Origin: Ascaphus truei
Taxonomy: Eukaryota; Chordata; Amphibia; Anura; Ascaphidae
Assembly: GCA_036426205.1 (NCBI GenBank)
Contig: CM071570.1
Span: 52,374,984 to 52,438,983, forward strand
Direction of reading: 5' to 3'
DNA length: 64,000 nt
The translations under genes and the position numbers were made by a program. Positions 50,169 through 62,109 of this stretch are shown one piece after another (position 1 is the first letter of the stretch; each line of letters starts with the position of its first letter). The notes below the pieces were generated by a model. The model saw only the letters and a program-made list of their open reading frames with translations, did not search any database and was not told the origin of the DNA.

Positions 50169-50929
50169 TGTAGCCAGGACTGGTTGTTGACTACCAGTCT
50201 GCCCTCACTGGCAGTAAGCCCTGGTAAAAGCAGGCCTGCCAGTAGTAAACATGGTTTTCCCCCACTCCCTGCAGTGCTCTTGAGTGTCAGGGGAGGAGGT
50301 GGAACCAAGCCTGGGTTGCCCAATCATGGGTCAGACCTGGTGCCCTCCTCCTGGCTGTACTTAAGGGGATTGCCGCCCAAATTTAGTAGGTGTGCCTCTC
50401 CCCACTGAGAGAGGCAGGTCACACATCAGAGTGCCTGAACATTGGGCCTTCTCTTTTCCTCTTCCCCTCGGGGGAGAGCGAGTGTGGACCTTTCCCCTGC
50501 CTCTACTAGAGGGGCAGGGAAGAGCAAAGACATCTTCGGGGGCCCTTGACCCGTAGTGGATGTCCAGGGATCATCCTACAGCTGGGTAACCGATGCAGAG
50601 TCTGTATTGGGCAGGCCACTGCCATGACTGTGAGTGCTGACCCAATAAAGCCGTTCCAGTTATTATACCTCCTGCCTGTTGTGTGATCTTATTGGCGAAG
50701 GAGAGGGAGTATTTCTATTGTAGGAGATTGCCTCCATACATCTGGAGCCTGCGGCAGATGTAGGCGCTGCACTGCTAGAGAACCATGTGGGGTATGTACC
50801 CCATAAACCTGTCCTGTGTCCCCACAACCATCAGCGAACGACTCAGCCCTCCTGCTTACCAACAGGTAGCATGCACCACACATGCTGTAATGGCAGAATC
50901 TCCTGTCGGGTGGGGAAAACACCGTTACA
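50169..50929 (+). mobile_element. Solo LTR, gypsy-like family, copy E
   Basis: It begins TGTAGCC and ends CGTTACA. AATAAA at 50644-50649 is followed by U5. The reverse complement shows the family block in drifted form (TACCTGTTGGTAAGCAGGAG, GCAGCGCCTAC). The 5-base flanks (attta, tttga) are not a clear duplication. It has lost the GC-rich U3 found in copies A-D. Confidence 0.65.
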
Positions 50930-51053
50930 TTTGATTTTTGAGACACTGTGCCATGACACATTAGTATGAGAGAGGGACAACATTTTGGGGTGGATTTGAA
51001 TCCGCCCCGGATCGACCGGTTCCTTTGGCCCAGAGATATTCGCTGTTTACTTT

Positions 51054-52455
51054 TAAAAAGGACAATCCTTAACAGGGATTAAAATGTTCCTGTTAAAATA
51101 AAATGTATAGATAGGTTTTAAGTAGGGGGTCTCCATAGATGAACCCCATTAATTTCAGCTCTGGGGGTCACAATTTCAGCTCCTAAGATACAAACCTCAT
51201 TACGGGGTGCCGGTATCTCTCTTCAGTTTCAATGTCCCAGTCACATGGGTCAATAGGAAGCCGTGACCGGGACATTTAAACTGGATTTATTGTTTTTTTC
51301 TCAGGCTAGGAATTTTTTTTTGTTGAGGGTTGGGCATTGGAACTTTATTGAAATAATCTCATGGTGCCCTTGAGGATGAGGAGGACGACCTTCATTCCGG
51401 CATGGGTACCTTTATTTATTTAGGGTGTTCATTGATTTTCAATGTTGCTATCTAGGCCCCAGTTGAGGGCTTATGTAGCCACAGGGACAATGAATGGATT
51501 AAAAGGCTAGAATTTGATGATGTTCTTTTTTTATTGTAATGTATATTACTTTAAATGTAATTTATTAATGCTTTTCTATTGGCAATATCCTTATAGCCAC
51601 ATTTGGCTAATAGATCTATTGCTCATTAATATGTGTGTGTGTGGGGGGGTAGGGGGGGGGGTTATTTAGTTGGTGGTGGGTTTAAGGTGGTTGCTCCAGG
51701 GACGTGGGTTAGCCTCCCAGGAGAGTGGGGGGTGGGGTGGGGAGAGTTAACCCCTTGGTTACCATATTACCATAGAGGATAGTAAAGAATTTAATATGTA
51801 CTGTAATGTATTTTTTGCTGAGCACCTGTGACACCTATTTCAAGTACCGTGTGTGCACCTTCTCTTGGACTTACAATTTATTAGTGAAATTCTACATTTT
51901 AATCCTAAATCTAATAACAAAGGAGCAATTTAGTCGCATCTTTTGATAAAAAAAAAAACATTAGTCTGCTAAACCCATCAAGGTAAACTCCATTTCAGCA
52001 GCCCTCGGATGGACCTTTTTGAGGGTGTTTAATAGGGGATCCTGCACTTGAAAATGAGTGTGCCATAGCCTTTTCAGGAGAGGAAGGGGATGTGACTTTG
52101 TAAATCGTTGCTATAGAAACAAAAAAGACATAGAAACAAAAAAGGCTTGTTACATTATAATACATAAAAAATGTCATTTGGAGGTTTTTTTTAAAAATAA
52201 AAAAATGCTACAAACATTTTTTCAGAGTAGAGAACTGATTTTTTTTTTTAAACACAATTAGGATATGCTTGCTCTGCAGCATGAAACCTCATATAGAAAT
52301 CAAAGGTGGCTCAGTATATTACAACTAATTAAAAATTACATTGAGTTGAATTTTAAAATAAAAAAAAATGTAGTAAGTATTATTTAATACTACAGAACTG
52401 ATTTATTAGAAGAAAAAAACACATGTAGAATATTGCATGGATCGCTCCTTTAAGT
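51054..52455. mobile_element. T2/Kolobok-like element, larger copy
   Basis: The left end TTAAAAAGGACAATCC and the right end in reverse TTAAAGGAGCGATCC match the MITE at 7213. It contains the GGGGTCTCCATAGATGAACC core and long AT-rich stretches. No transposase was found. Confidence 0.5.
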
Positions 52456-52559
52456 CACATCATTGGAAGATATGATGCAGATGATATGAGCTTCATGCAT
52501 CTATTCCTTGGTAATCTATGTATCAAATCAAAATAAAGTTTGCGTTGATACAGAGATGG

Positions 52560-53443
52560 GGCTATTTATTGTATTGTATGTCTTTATTTATATAGTGCCA
52601 TTAATGTACATAGCGCTTCACAGTAGTAATACATGTGGTAATCGAATAAATAACAGATATTATAAATAACAGATCATGGGAATAAGTGCTTTAGACAAAC
52701 ATAACATTAAGGAAGAGGAGTCTCTGCCCCGAGGAGCTTACAATCTAATTGGTAGGTAGGGAGAACGTACAGAGACAGTAGGAGGGAGTTCTGGTAAGTG
52801 CGTCTGCAGGGGGCCAAGCTTTATGTATCATGTGTTCAGAATGTTCACAGTGCTATTCGTGTGCTTCTTTAAGCAAGTGTGTCTTAAGGTGGGTCCTAAA
52901 GGTGGATAGAGAGGGTGCTAGTCGGGTACTGAGGGGAAGGGCATTCCAGAGGTGTGGGGCAGTCAATGAAAAAGGTTTAAGGCGGGAGAGGGCTTTAGAT
53001 AAAAAGGGGATAGAAAGAAGATATCCTTGAGCAGAACGCATGAGTCGGGGTGGTGCATAGTGAGAAATTAGGGCTGAGATGTAAGGAGGGGCAGAAGAGT
53101 GTAAAGCTTTAAAAGTGAGGAGAAGAATGGAGTGTGAGATGCGGGATTTGATTGGAAGCCAGGAGAGGGATTTCAGGAGGGGAGATGCTGAGACAGATCT
53201 AGGAAAGAGTAGAGTGATTCTGGCAGCAGCATTTAGGATAGATTGTAGGGGAGACAGGTGAGAGGCAGGAAGGCCGGACAGCAGGAGGTTAGAGTAATCA
53301 AGACGGGAGAGAATGAGGGCCTGAGTCAGAGTTTTAGCAGTCGAGCAACAGAGGAAAGGGCGTATCTTTGTTATATTGCGGAGGAAAAAGCGACAAGTTT
53401 TAGAAATGCCTCCTAGCTGCAAAACTGGGGCAAATGATTTCAA
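52560..53443 (-). pseudogene. CR1/L2-type LINE, 3' end
   Basis: The minus-strand ORF 53443-52853 (196 codons) is the C-terminal region of a CR1/L2-clade reverse transcriptase protein. It has RFFLRNITKIRPFL, ALILSRLDYSNLLLSGLP, LNAAARI, LSWLPIKSRI, LTFKALHSSAPPYI and PHLWNALPLSTR. The 3' UTR ends with AGCGCTATGTACATTAATGG, CACTATATAAATAAAGACAT and a short ACAATACAAT repeat. The frame is open but only the C-terminus is present, so it is 5'-truncated. It is less decayed than most elements here. Confidence 0.85.
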
Positions 53444-54470
53444 TGGGAATCCTTTCCTTTGGAAACTCTGGTGCTATTTTTTGCACCAGCTTTGAAGACT
53501 TTGATAAATGAACCGCAGTATGTTTACAATATAGCACCACATTTGCATCAGTTTTGCTTCCAGGAGACTTTAGTAAATAGCCCCCTACAGAGGCTATGAT
53601 TTTTTTGTTGTAAACATCTGCACAGAATAAGTTACTGCATCTCTATATGCCACTGTACGAAACAAATTTGTATGTATTGTGTAGTGTCAATATACAGTAT
53701 ATATTTTTTTTTTTACAAAGAAAAAGATTATGCTAAGGGTTGGAGCAAGAGGTGAAGTTTGGATGTTGTCTGTGGTGCATATGTGTAAATGATGTATTGT
53801 ATTATTTTATTATGAAATGCATCAAAATTGTCCGTCATGGTTTTCCTAGCATAAAACACAAATGCAAGTAAGATGTAAACAATTGATTAATGAAAAATGA
53901 CATACCGACATATGCTGCAAATGATTATACTGTAGGTGAAATCTGAAGCAATGCACTCTTTGAATTTAATAAAACATTATTCCTTATACATAGCGACCCA
54001 GGTATCACAGCCTCCTGATTACAAATCTAGTGGGAAAGAAACAAAGAAACACAAAAAATAAAAACTATTTGGTACAACCCCCCCCCCCCCCCCACTCCCC
54101 TTTGATAACTGATACCTACTGTTTTGTGTTTGTAATCAAACCACCCAACTAAAAAACTAGGACAAAAAAAATTAACCGGATTTATTAAGGAAAACAATTC
54201 CAAATTAAAACCAATGGGATTTTTTTTATTGATGAACCTATCAGAGTATTTTTTCACCAGCTTTGCACACGGGAGAATTTAATAAACAAGCTCCAAAGCC
54301 TCCTGGCTGCACAAGTAAGGGAAAAGCCTAGGACCAGATGTGTGCAGGAACATACTCTCTATTGATTTAGATGGAATGTTGTCCTTTGATAAATCTGATA
54401 CTATTTTGGGTACAACGTTTGATGCTAGTGTTTTCCGAAGCTGGGAGACTTTGATACATAACCCCCAGAG
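53403..54470. repeat. Fragments of a GCAAAACTGGGGCAAA MITE
   Basis: Pieces at 53415-53590 and about 54225-54465 share the right-end form GGGAGACTTT(G/A)ATAAAT. A related copy lies at 56265-56440. The region between is AT-rich and holds a C-run near 54080. Confidence 0.4.
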
Positions 54471-54480
54471 ATTGAGTTTT

Positions 54481-55075
54481 TGTCATGGTTGGGGTTGACA
54501 AGACTTCATGGGATCACAAACACCAAGTAGAACGCAGAGTTAATAAACAAAAGTTTATTCAGCGAGGGTCAACAGTGAACTACACAAACAAAACGCAGCC
54601 AATACATTGTCAAGATGGGTTATTCAGGTGTACTCCTAGCTCGTTAGGTACAAGGCGCTGCTGAAGATAGCTTACCCTTGCTGACACCTCAGTAGTCCAT
54701 TCCGGTTCCTACAGTAGGTACATGGGAAGGTTGCCCCAGGTCCACAGTTTATGCTACTGTTGATCTCTAGACACAGAGACCAACCATAAACAACTGTGGA
54801 GCTCTGATAGGTGTCAGTTTGTATAATTTCCTGGCCTCCATTTGGAAACATGGAGAACGGACCAATCAGCGGAGTCCATTACTCTACTGAGCGAATAAGG
54901 AGTGAGGGGGCATCCAGAATAGACCAATCAGGAAAGGCGGTGGAGCCAGTACCAAAGGACTGCCCCAAGGGGCAGGGCCTAAGAATGTGGGAAATTGCAA
55001 CTGACCAATGGGAACCAAGCTGATGGGGCTTGGACCCAAATCCTGGGTCCTAGCCTTTTAGGTACCTGGGTAACA
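54481..55075 (-). mobile_element. LTR-like element (TGTCATGG family)
   Basis: It begins TGTCATGG with TTAATAAACAAAAGTTTATT shortly after, like the segment at 1111, and may end at GGTAACA. No target duplication was found. Confidence 0.35.
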
Positions 55076-55835
55076 GTTAGAAGGGGAAGCAGGAGGAAGA
55101 GCCAGGCTAGTTCTGAGCTGACTAGAGATAGGCACATTTTTTCTTTGTATTTGAATCCACCGCGTATTAGCAGAACAAAAAAAAAAAATGTGGCCAAAAG
55201 TATATACAGTACTGTACATAAGAAAAAATCCCTACAATGGAAAAAGGAAAAGTAACAAAGTAGGCTCAGTACAAAGCTCCCCCCGGTCAATGGTGAACTG
55301 TCCATGTGCGCTACTACAGATGGCAACCACTGACCAGAGGAGACACCTAAGGACATTTGAACTAAGTATCCTTGCCATAGTGACTTAAAGGGCTGTGTGG
55401 GAAGGGGTTTTGTTTTCCTGAAGCATTGCCCCCCTTGCTTTCTTTTGATATATGTTTGTCCCCATTCACTTTTTCGTTTCTCCCCCTCCCCACCCCCTCT
55501 CCAGTTAATATAAAACCTCCTTTGTTATTTTTGTTTTTTCCATTTTGTATTATTTTCTTTCTGCTTCCTGGCTACCTACTTATATATGGTGGATAAGTAT
55601 TATTTTGTTTTGTTTAAAATTTGCTGTCTTCTACTGTACCATTAATTTTTTTCTATATTTTTGACTACAGTTTTTTCTTCTTTTTTTGTATTATCCACTA
55701 TGATATTTGCTATGCCTATGTAATTAAGATGATACCTTTTTAATTGATATACTGTTCATGATTATCGGGATACTACTTCAGTCTCATTCATGATAGCTTT
55801 ACATAGTTGAGTGCTGAGGACATTTTTGTTTTTTT

Positions 55836-56050
55836 AAAGGTTGTTGATCCAGGGATTAATCCGATTGACATAATTTGGAATGAGAAAGGAATTTATTTTT
55901 CCCCTTATGATATATCATTGGATGATGTTTCAAAATACTGTAAATACAAATATATGATAAGAATCTGGTGTCTAAATGTTACATACTTTTTTTTCCAATC
56001 TTGTCTCCTGTGTAACTATGTAACTATGTAACTATGTAATTATATCATGA
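55836..56050 (+). mobile_element. LINE 3' end remnant, copy 2
   Basis: It matches the copy at 41480 (TTGATCCAGGGATTAATCCG, GAAAGGAATTTATTTTTCCC, ATCATTGGATGATGT). It ends with a tail of TATGTAAC units repeated three to four times, which identifies the 3' end. Confidence 0.55.
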
Positions 56051-56559
56051 ACATCCACCACAACTATTTATATATATAAAAAAAATAAAAATACTTCTAG
56101 TATTTTTTAGGTATTGGTATTTGCTATTCAGTAGATTTACCTGTACTATATAATACAGGGGGAAGTGAAGGGGGCAGTTGTAGGGGCAGGAGACTAAAAT
56201 CCTTTGACAAAAGTACCCAATAAGATGTTACTATTCCTAAAAAAATAATAAATAAGTGATCTATTTACTAAAGTCTCCGCCTTCAAAACTGGGGCAAAAT
56301 CAGTGCAAAAAACAGCACCATAGTCATCAAGGAATAAATTGAAAGCAAATTTTCCTTTTGATAAATCGGGTGCAATTCTTTTGAGCTGGTTTCACCCTTG
56401 ATGGGCAGCTGGGAGACTTTTATTAAATTGCCCCCTGTCTCCAATATTGTCAATATTTCAAGTGTACTTTTGTACAGCAAATAAAGATACCACTTTGTGA
56501 GCACATTCACATGTATCAGACAGGACTGCAACCCTGCTTTTCCCCCTTATCTCCTAGCA

Positions 56560-56909
56560 CAGGGGGGCGCAAACTTTTTTCCCTGCGCCCCCCTGCCGGC
56601 TGTCCCCTCACTCCCGCGCCCCCCTCCCAACCCCAACTTACCCGCGCTCTGGCGTAATGACGTCACGTTGCCATAGCAACGTGACGTCACATGACCTCGC
56701 AGCGTCATTTTGACGCCGCGTTGCCATGGCGACACAGGGAGGAAGCCGCCGGAGCCACGGTAAGTTAGGTTTACAGAGGCCCTGCAGCTCCCCCGGCACT
56801 TAATTTAAGTGCCTTCGGGAAGCGCGCGGGGCCTCTGTAAACCCCGCGCCCCCCGTCGGCAGTGTCGCGCCCCCCCTGGGGGTCGCGCCCCACAGTTTGC
56901 GCACCGCTG
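56560..56909. mobile_element. hAT-type MITE with GC-rich core
   Basis: The ends CAGGGGGGCGCAAACT and AGTTTGCGCACCGCTG are flanked by a perfect 8-base duplication tcctagca (56552-56559, 56910-56917). The interior holds CRE and RFX-like motifs. No ORF. Confidence 0.85.
56658..56733. promoter_or_regulatory. CRE/RFX X-box composite inside the hAT MITE
   Basis: TGACGTCACGTTGC, cata and GCAACGTGACGTCA form a palindrome at 56658-56689. It contains two CREs (TGACGTCA) and a perfect X-box-like GTTGCCATAGCAAC (56667-56680). A second X-box-like site GTTGCCATGGCGAC is at 56720-56733. Confidence 0.5.
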
Positions 56910-57726
56910 TCCTAGCATACGGTGCTTCCACTGCAGCCGGGGATTCTGGGAAATGACGTGCAAATGAGCACGCACTGTCACCATAAGTGTACTTATTTCA
57001 GTCTCTGTGGAATAGAATATAATCAGGTAACATTTGATGTTTTTTTGGGGGGGGGGTTGAATTTCACTCAATACAATGTCTCGGTAGAAACAACAGGCGG
57101 ATGGTTAACCCTACAGGGAGTGGTGTCACCAGGCAACTAACTAATCATAGCAGAAATAAAGGCTGTACATGTATAGACAGGATATGAGTATTACAGCAGG
57201 GGTACATGTTGACATAGAGAAAGAGTATGTTTATCATTATGTCTGAATGAACGGCACTAGTAATGCACTAGTAATGCTCCATATCATATTATTATTTCTC
57301 AAACGTGTAGCAGACAGTTTCAGCCTTCTGACATGTACGTTTTTTAGCTGCTGTTTAACATTAATATTTCAACTACTGCTGCCACAGCTATTTAGTAATG
57401 AATTACAAATAATGGATATTAATTATGCATGTAAATATTGTATTGATAGGGAGAAGGCTTAAATCAGCTCTGCAATCCCCCACAGGAGCCTATATGAGAT
57501 TAATGCATATAATGCTAGTATATTGCCACCTTTGTATGTGTTGCTTTGTATTTAAAAAAAAAATTGCTTTGTAGTGATAGACAAATCATGATATTTTTGG
57601 GTTACCATGGTGCACTGGGTTCTGAGGAGAGGTCAATTTTTACCTCCTGGGCAGTTCATGTGAACAGATCATCAGATGGAAAAAAAAAAATAGCCTTGGA
57701 AAAAAGCAAACAGTGATCCCTTAAGG

Positions 57727-58086
57727 CAGCGGTGCGCAAACTGGGGGGGGGCGCCCCCCAGGGGGGGGCGGGGCGGGAGATTTTGCAGGGGGAGCGCGTG
57801 CCATTGCAGGGGTCCCGAGCTCTTCCCCACGGCATTTCATTTAATGCCGGGGGATCGCGTGAGGCCCCAGTAGCACTATACTTACCGGGATTCAGGCGCT
57901 CTGTGACAAGTCGCCATGGCAACGCGACGTCAAATGACACCACGGGGCCATGTGACGTCACACGCGTCAAATGACAACATGGGTCACATGACGTGACGTC
58001 ACGTGACCCGAGCGTCATTTGACGCAGCTTTAAGGTAGGGAGGGGGGGCACCATCACCGAGGCAGGGAACAGGGGGGCGCAGCTGG
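57727..58086. mobile_element. hAT-type MITE, second copy
   Basis: The left end CAGCGGTGCGCAAACTGG belongs to the same family as the copy at 56560. The flanks ccttaagg and acttaagg form an 8-base duplication with one mismatch. An X-box-like GTCGCCATGGCAAC (57910-57923) and several TGACGTCA-type motifs are present. The right end is drifted. Confidence 0.7.
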
Positions 58087-58171
58087 ACTTAAGGTACAAA
58101 ATGAAATGGGTAAGAAACGGTAATCAGCACACACTACTACTTTCAATCTAATCTTACTGGTCTGTTAAGCA

Positions 58172-58672
58172 AGGTAAGCACAAGTTTTCCCGGGGCAGTC
58201 TATAATGGCCCATTGGATTAACACAGCAGGGGTCCCTGCTGTGTGAGTCATACCGGGTCTGTCTGTCTGTAATAGGCACGCAGTAAGAGATAGGCTGAAT
58301 CAGTCATTCTAGTGCCGGTATCTCCTATGCATGTAAATGTCTTGCGTCACGTGATCGGGACATTTCAATGCATAGGAGATACCGGAACCCCATAACGGGG
58401 CCTATATCTCAGGAAGTAGGGGTCCCCTGACCTGAAATCAATGCGGTTCAGCACCGGAGACCCCCTGCTACATTACTGTAATGTTTAAAATGAAATTAAA
58501 CCCCTGCGATCGCCTGTGAGAGGTGCACAGTTAGAGTGACTGATTCAGCCTCTCTCTTACTGCGTGTCTCTTACAGACAGGCAAACCTCGGTAGGACTCA
58601 CACAGCAGGGATCCCTGCTATGTTAATCCGATGGGCCATTATGTCTGTCCCGGCAAAACTTGTAAATATATC
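58172..58672. repeat. Long foldback, Tc/mariner-like MITE family
   Basis: Arms of about 150 bases (58172-58318 and 58525-58672) are inverted copies. Both have AAGTTTT(C/G)CCGGG, ATAATGGCCCATYGGATTAA, CACGCAGTAAGAGA and GAGGCTGAATCAGTC. An inner palindrome surrounds CACGTGATCGGGACATTT. Confidence 0.65.
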
Positions 58673-58739
58673 TCAACCGACACGCAGCACAACGCAAAAT
58701 TTACCCAGGTAAATGTTTTCATAACGGCCGCTGCATCTT

Positions 58740-59890
58740 TAATAAGGTGCAAATGCAGAAATGTATATCAACTCACAAGGGCATACATACCACCAATGTC
58801 AATCAGTAGCTCATAGACATCATGCAACGTAAGCAAACCTATCGCAGATCTATAGTGGCTAGTGATCAAGACTTGACGAGGTATAGCACATTAAAAAAAG
58901 ACAATGTATATCCACAAAGAAGAATGGTAATTTGGGGAGAAAACTCACAATGTTTAAAAAAAGAAGACTGTAATTGAGGCTTGTGGTATGCAGTTTTGAA
59001 CGGGTAATATACTTTTTTTGTCTTTGCACTTAAGTATAATATATGTCCTTGTGACTATGATGTTTGTACTGGTTTGTTTCTCTTGTAGATGTATTTACAT
59101 GTGAGGTTGTTTAGCTGTTTTTGTATAAATGTTCTCCCTGTTTCTATACTATACTATATATAGTAGAATATAGTGCTCCTATATTCTTCTAGCTGCATTC
59201 ATGTGCTCTTCCCCCAGTGTGGTAAACTCTTTGCATCTGTCTTTTTGGAATAAAAACCACAGACACTCACACCTTTACTGTAGCTGTTATTGATATGCCT
59301 CTGTGCAGGAGTGACTTTTTTCTCTTTTGATAACTACACGGGAGCCCCAAGTAGTATTTGCTAAGGACAGCCTGTGATGGGACCATCGCATATTGAAAAT
59401 TCCCCTTTGGACTCAAGGGGGCAGATGCTCAATGCATCGTTAAAACTGTACTACTGATGTGACGTCACTTAATTAGATAGTTTCCCAGGATTTAAATGGT
59501 TATTCTCAAAGATAATGTAATGCAAAACGAACATCTGTTCGGACGCTTGCTTCACATGGCTAACGTGGTGTTATCTGGCTAGCCAACTAACATTGGGAGA
59601 ACTGCTAACCCAGCTCTAACTTGCTATAACACTGGGTCGTGTTAGTCATATGTTAAATAAAATGCCAGGTAAATATTACAATGCAATATATACCAGGCAT
59701 CTTCCTTCCCAATAAAATACATCAATTAACCCATTGGAAGCCGTAGTGGCCATGAAGGCATGCATTCATGACCACTAAGGTAACCAAGGGCTAATACGAA
59801 GACCCTAACTAAATAAACTAGATAAATCCAATAAAGGGCCAATGCCCAACCATAAAAAAAATTATAATAAAAAATAACCATCCAAGCCAG
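58740..59890. other. Unclassified AT-rich sequence
   Basis: It includes a short palindromic ACTATACTATATATAGTAGA near 59148. Nothing coding was seen. From about 59700 it resembles the transposon-like region at 12700-13100. Confidence 0.4.
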
Positions 59891-59894
59891 ATAG

Positions 59895-60613
59895 TGTCAC
59901 GCTGCGCCCACCACAAACAGGACTAGACCGTGGGGCTGAGGTGGGGATGTATATAACCGCCGCCCTACAACCACGGAGCCAGGTCCGGAATGCGTAGTCG
60001 GAGTCGTGGAGCTGGGTCGGGGTAGGAGAGTTCGGGGAAGCCGTGGTACTTGCCGTGATCCGGGGTTGGAGAGAGAAGAATGGTCGTTATCCGAAGCCGT
60101 GGTCGAGGAGAGGAGAGAGCGGGGGTCCAATAACAAGCCGAAGTCCAGGGGTAGAGAAGAGACAGGTCCAGGTACAAGCAGGGTTAACAAAACGAGTCAG
60201 GCAAGGCACAGGAACAGACAAGATCCAAGAAGCAGCAAGCACAGCACAACAGTGTTTATGTTCAGCAAAGTGAAAGTGAAACAGGAAAGCATTTAAAGGG
60301 GAAAGCACCAATCAGGAACTAGCAGATGATGACCTCACACATAAGCCACGAGCCGATAGGGTAGTGCAGGATTAGCTGCTGGTGTAACACAGCTGATGCT
60401 GCTAGTGTTCGTTGGCGCGCGGTGTGCGCGCGTACGAGGAGTGCGACGCAGAGTGGGTGCACCGCTAGAGAGAGTGTGTGCCGTGGTGATACTGCAGGAG
60501 TGCGCCTCCGCAGATGAAGCATTGCGCAGCTGCGTGCGCACAGATAGCAGTCTATGAGTGCCAGAGGTACAACCTCTGCGTGCTGGGGGCGGAGCCTGGC
60601 GGCGATCCTGACA
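59895..60613 (-). mobile_element. LTR-like element (TGTCACGC start)
   Basis: It begins TGTCACGCTGCGCCCACC and ends CCTGACA, with a CG-rich U3-like part (60400-60600) at the right and an A-rich middle. No target duplication was found. It resembles the TGTCATGG family only loosely. Confidence 0.35.
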
Positions 60614-60859
60614 GTCATTAAAAAAAAACTCTTGGCAATCCAGCCATCCTGGTTTAACGTCATTGGATCCTCAACTCGCCACCAAGCCCTGGATCCGCTC
60701 TTGCTTCTCCAGTGAGAATGTAATCTTTTTTTACTTTTTTTTAAAGATGTCCTCTTTCTCCTCTATTTCTTGAGGCAGGATGTTGCCTCTGCCTCTTCTT
60801 CTGGTCTTCTGAGACATCCTAGGCCTTATATAAGGCCTGGAATGCCACAGAAGACCAGT

Positions 60860-61060
60860 CACATGGTACACAACCAATCCTATTGGTTGATGTACCACGT
60901 GGTCCCCTTTAATTTACATCACTCACAACCTCAATCAGAATCAGGTTGCTTCATGTACATGTGATTCCTTCCCTTTGACATGACATCTCATCGCAAAAAA
61001 GGAAGGAATCACATGGTACATTAACCAATCAGGTTACTTGATGTACCATGTGATTCCCTC
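60860..61060. repeat. Inverted repeat with CCAAT motifs
   Basis: CACATGGTACACAACCAATC and its complement-like TGATGTACCACGTGG alternate with a second pair near 61010-61055. The plan is as at 580-810. Confidence 0.45.
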
Positions 61061-61185
61061 ACGTTTCCCTTAGAAGTCATTTTCCAGAATTCAGCTTTTG
61101 CTGACATTCTACCATAACAGAGTAACAAGCTAAATGACGGGCTCTATTATAGGGCACAGTACTAGTACTACAGGTTCAACTACTA

Positions 61186-61454
61186 CAGATGCAGCCTCCA
61201 GTATCCGATCACTTGCCTTGGAAAATCTGGGGCAATCTCACAGTAAATGCCTCAACATTTCTTTGAGATTCCTAATAGCCCATCGGATTAACACAGTGGG
61301 GGGTCCCTGCCATTCAAACTGAATGGGGCTGCTGGGACCCCTGCTGTGTTAATCCGATGGGCCATTAGGAATCTCACAGAAATGTTGAGGCCTTTACTGT
61401 GAGATGCCTTCGTTTTTACCCAGGCAAGTGATCGGATACTGGTGGCTGCATCTG
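61186..61454. mobile_element. Tc/mariner-like foldback MITE, near-perfect palindrome
   Basis: The ends CAGATGCAGCC and GGCTGCATCTG are flanked by TA (61184-61185, 61455-61456). Arms of about 115-130 bases include CCAGTATCCGATCACTTGCC, AGATTCCTAATAGCCCATC and GGATTAACACAG. It is the most intact member of the family here. Confidence 0.75.
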
Positions 61455-61908
61455 TACATCCTCCCCGGATTTGCCTCTTGTTTTTTTAATATGTATCTTT
61501 TTTTTACGATATACTGTATCCCCTCTGTATATCTCTGTGTGCAATTTTTTAACGATTCAATAAAAGTCAAGTTTTATTATTATACCACTGGAGTGCTCCC
61601 AAGTGAACTATTTAGGGTATTTCTCTCATTGCCTGTTCTCTTGTTATCTTGCACCAATCCTTTCTCTTTTCTTAGGATAGGAGTTAAGTGGTCAATACAC
61701 CAGTTATACACAATCAAAAGGAGCTAGTAGAGTTGAGTGGTCTGTCTTTTTGTGTGTGTGTGTGTGTTATTACTATAGTACATGTGGTCCATTATGGCCC
61801 ATTCACTTAAGAGTGCCAGAAGGTAGCACTGCTTAGTAAATTTCACCTGAATCCTTTCATCCTTTTACCTGTGGCCACAGATACTGCATTTCGTGTGTTT
61901 ATTTAGGT

Positions 61909-62101
61909 CAGGCCTGCACAACTCCAGTCCTCGAGGGCCGCAAACAGGCCTGGTTTTCAGGATATCCCCACTTTAGCACATCTAGCTCAATTAGTGGCTC
62001 AGTATAACTGATCCACTAATTGAGCCAGCTGTGCTTAAGTAGGGATATCCTGAAAACCTGGCCTGTTTACGGCCCTCGAGGACTGGAGTTGTGCAGGCCT
62101 G
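61909..62101. mobile_element. hAT-type palindromic MITE
   Basis: The ends CAGGCCTGCACAACTCCAG and their complement surround a palindrome. The 8-base duplication atttaggt (61901-61908, 62102-62109) is perfect. The 193-base element has no ORF. A related, truncated palindrome lies at 63790-63945. Confidence 0.9.
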
Positions 62102-62109
62102 ATTTAGGT

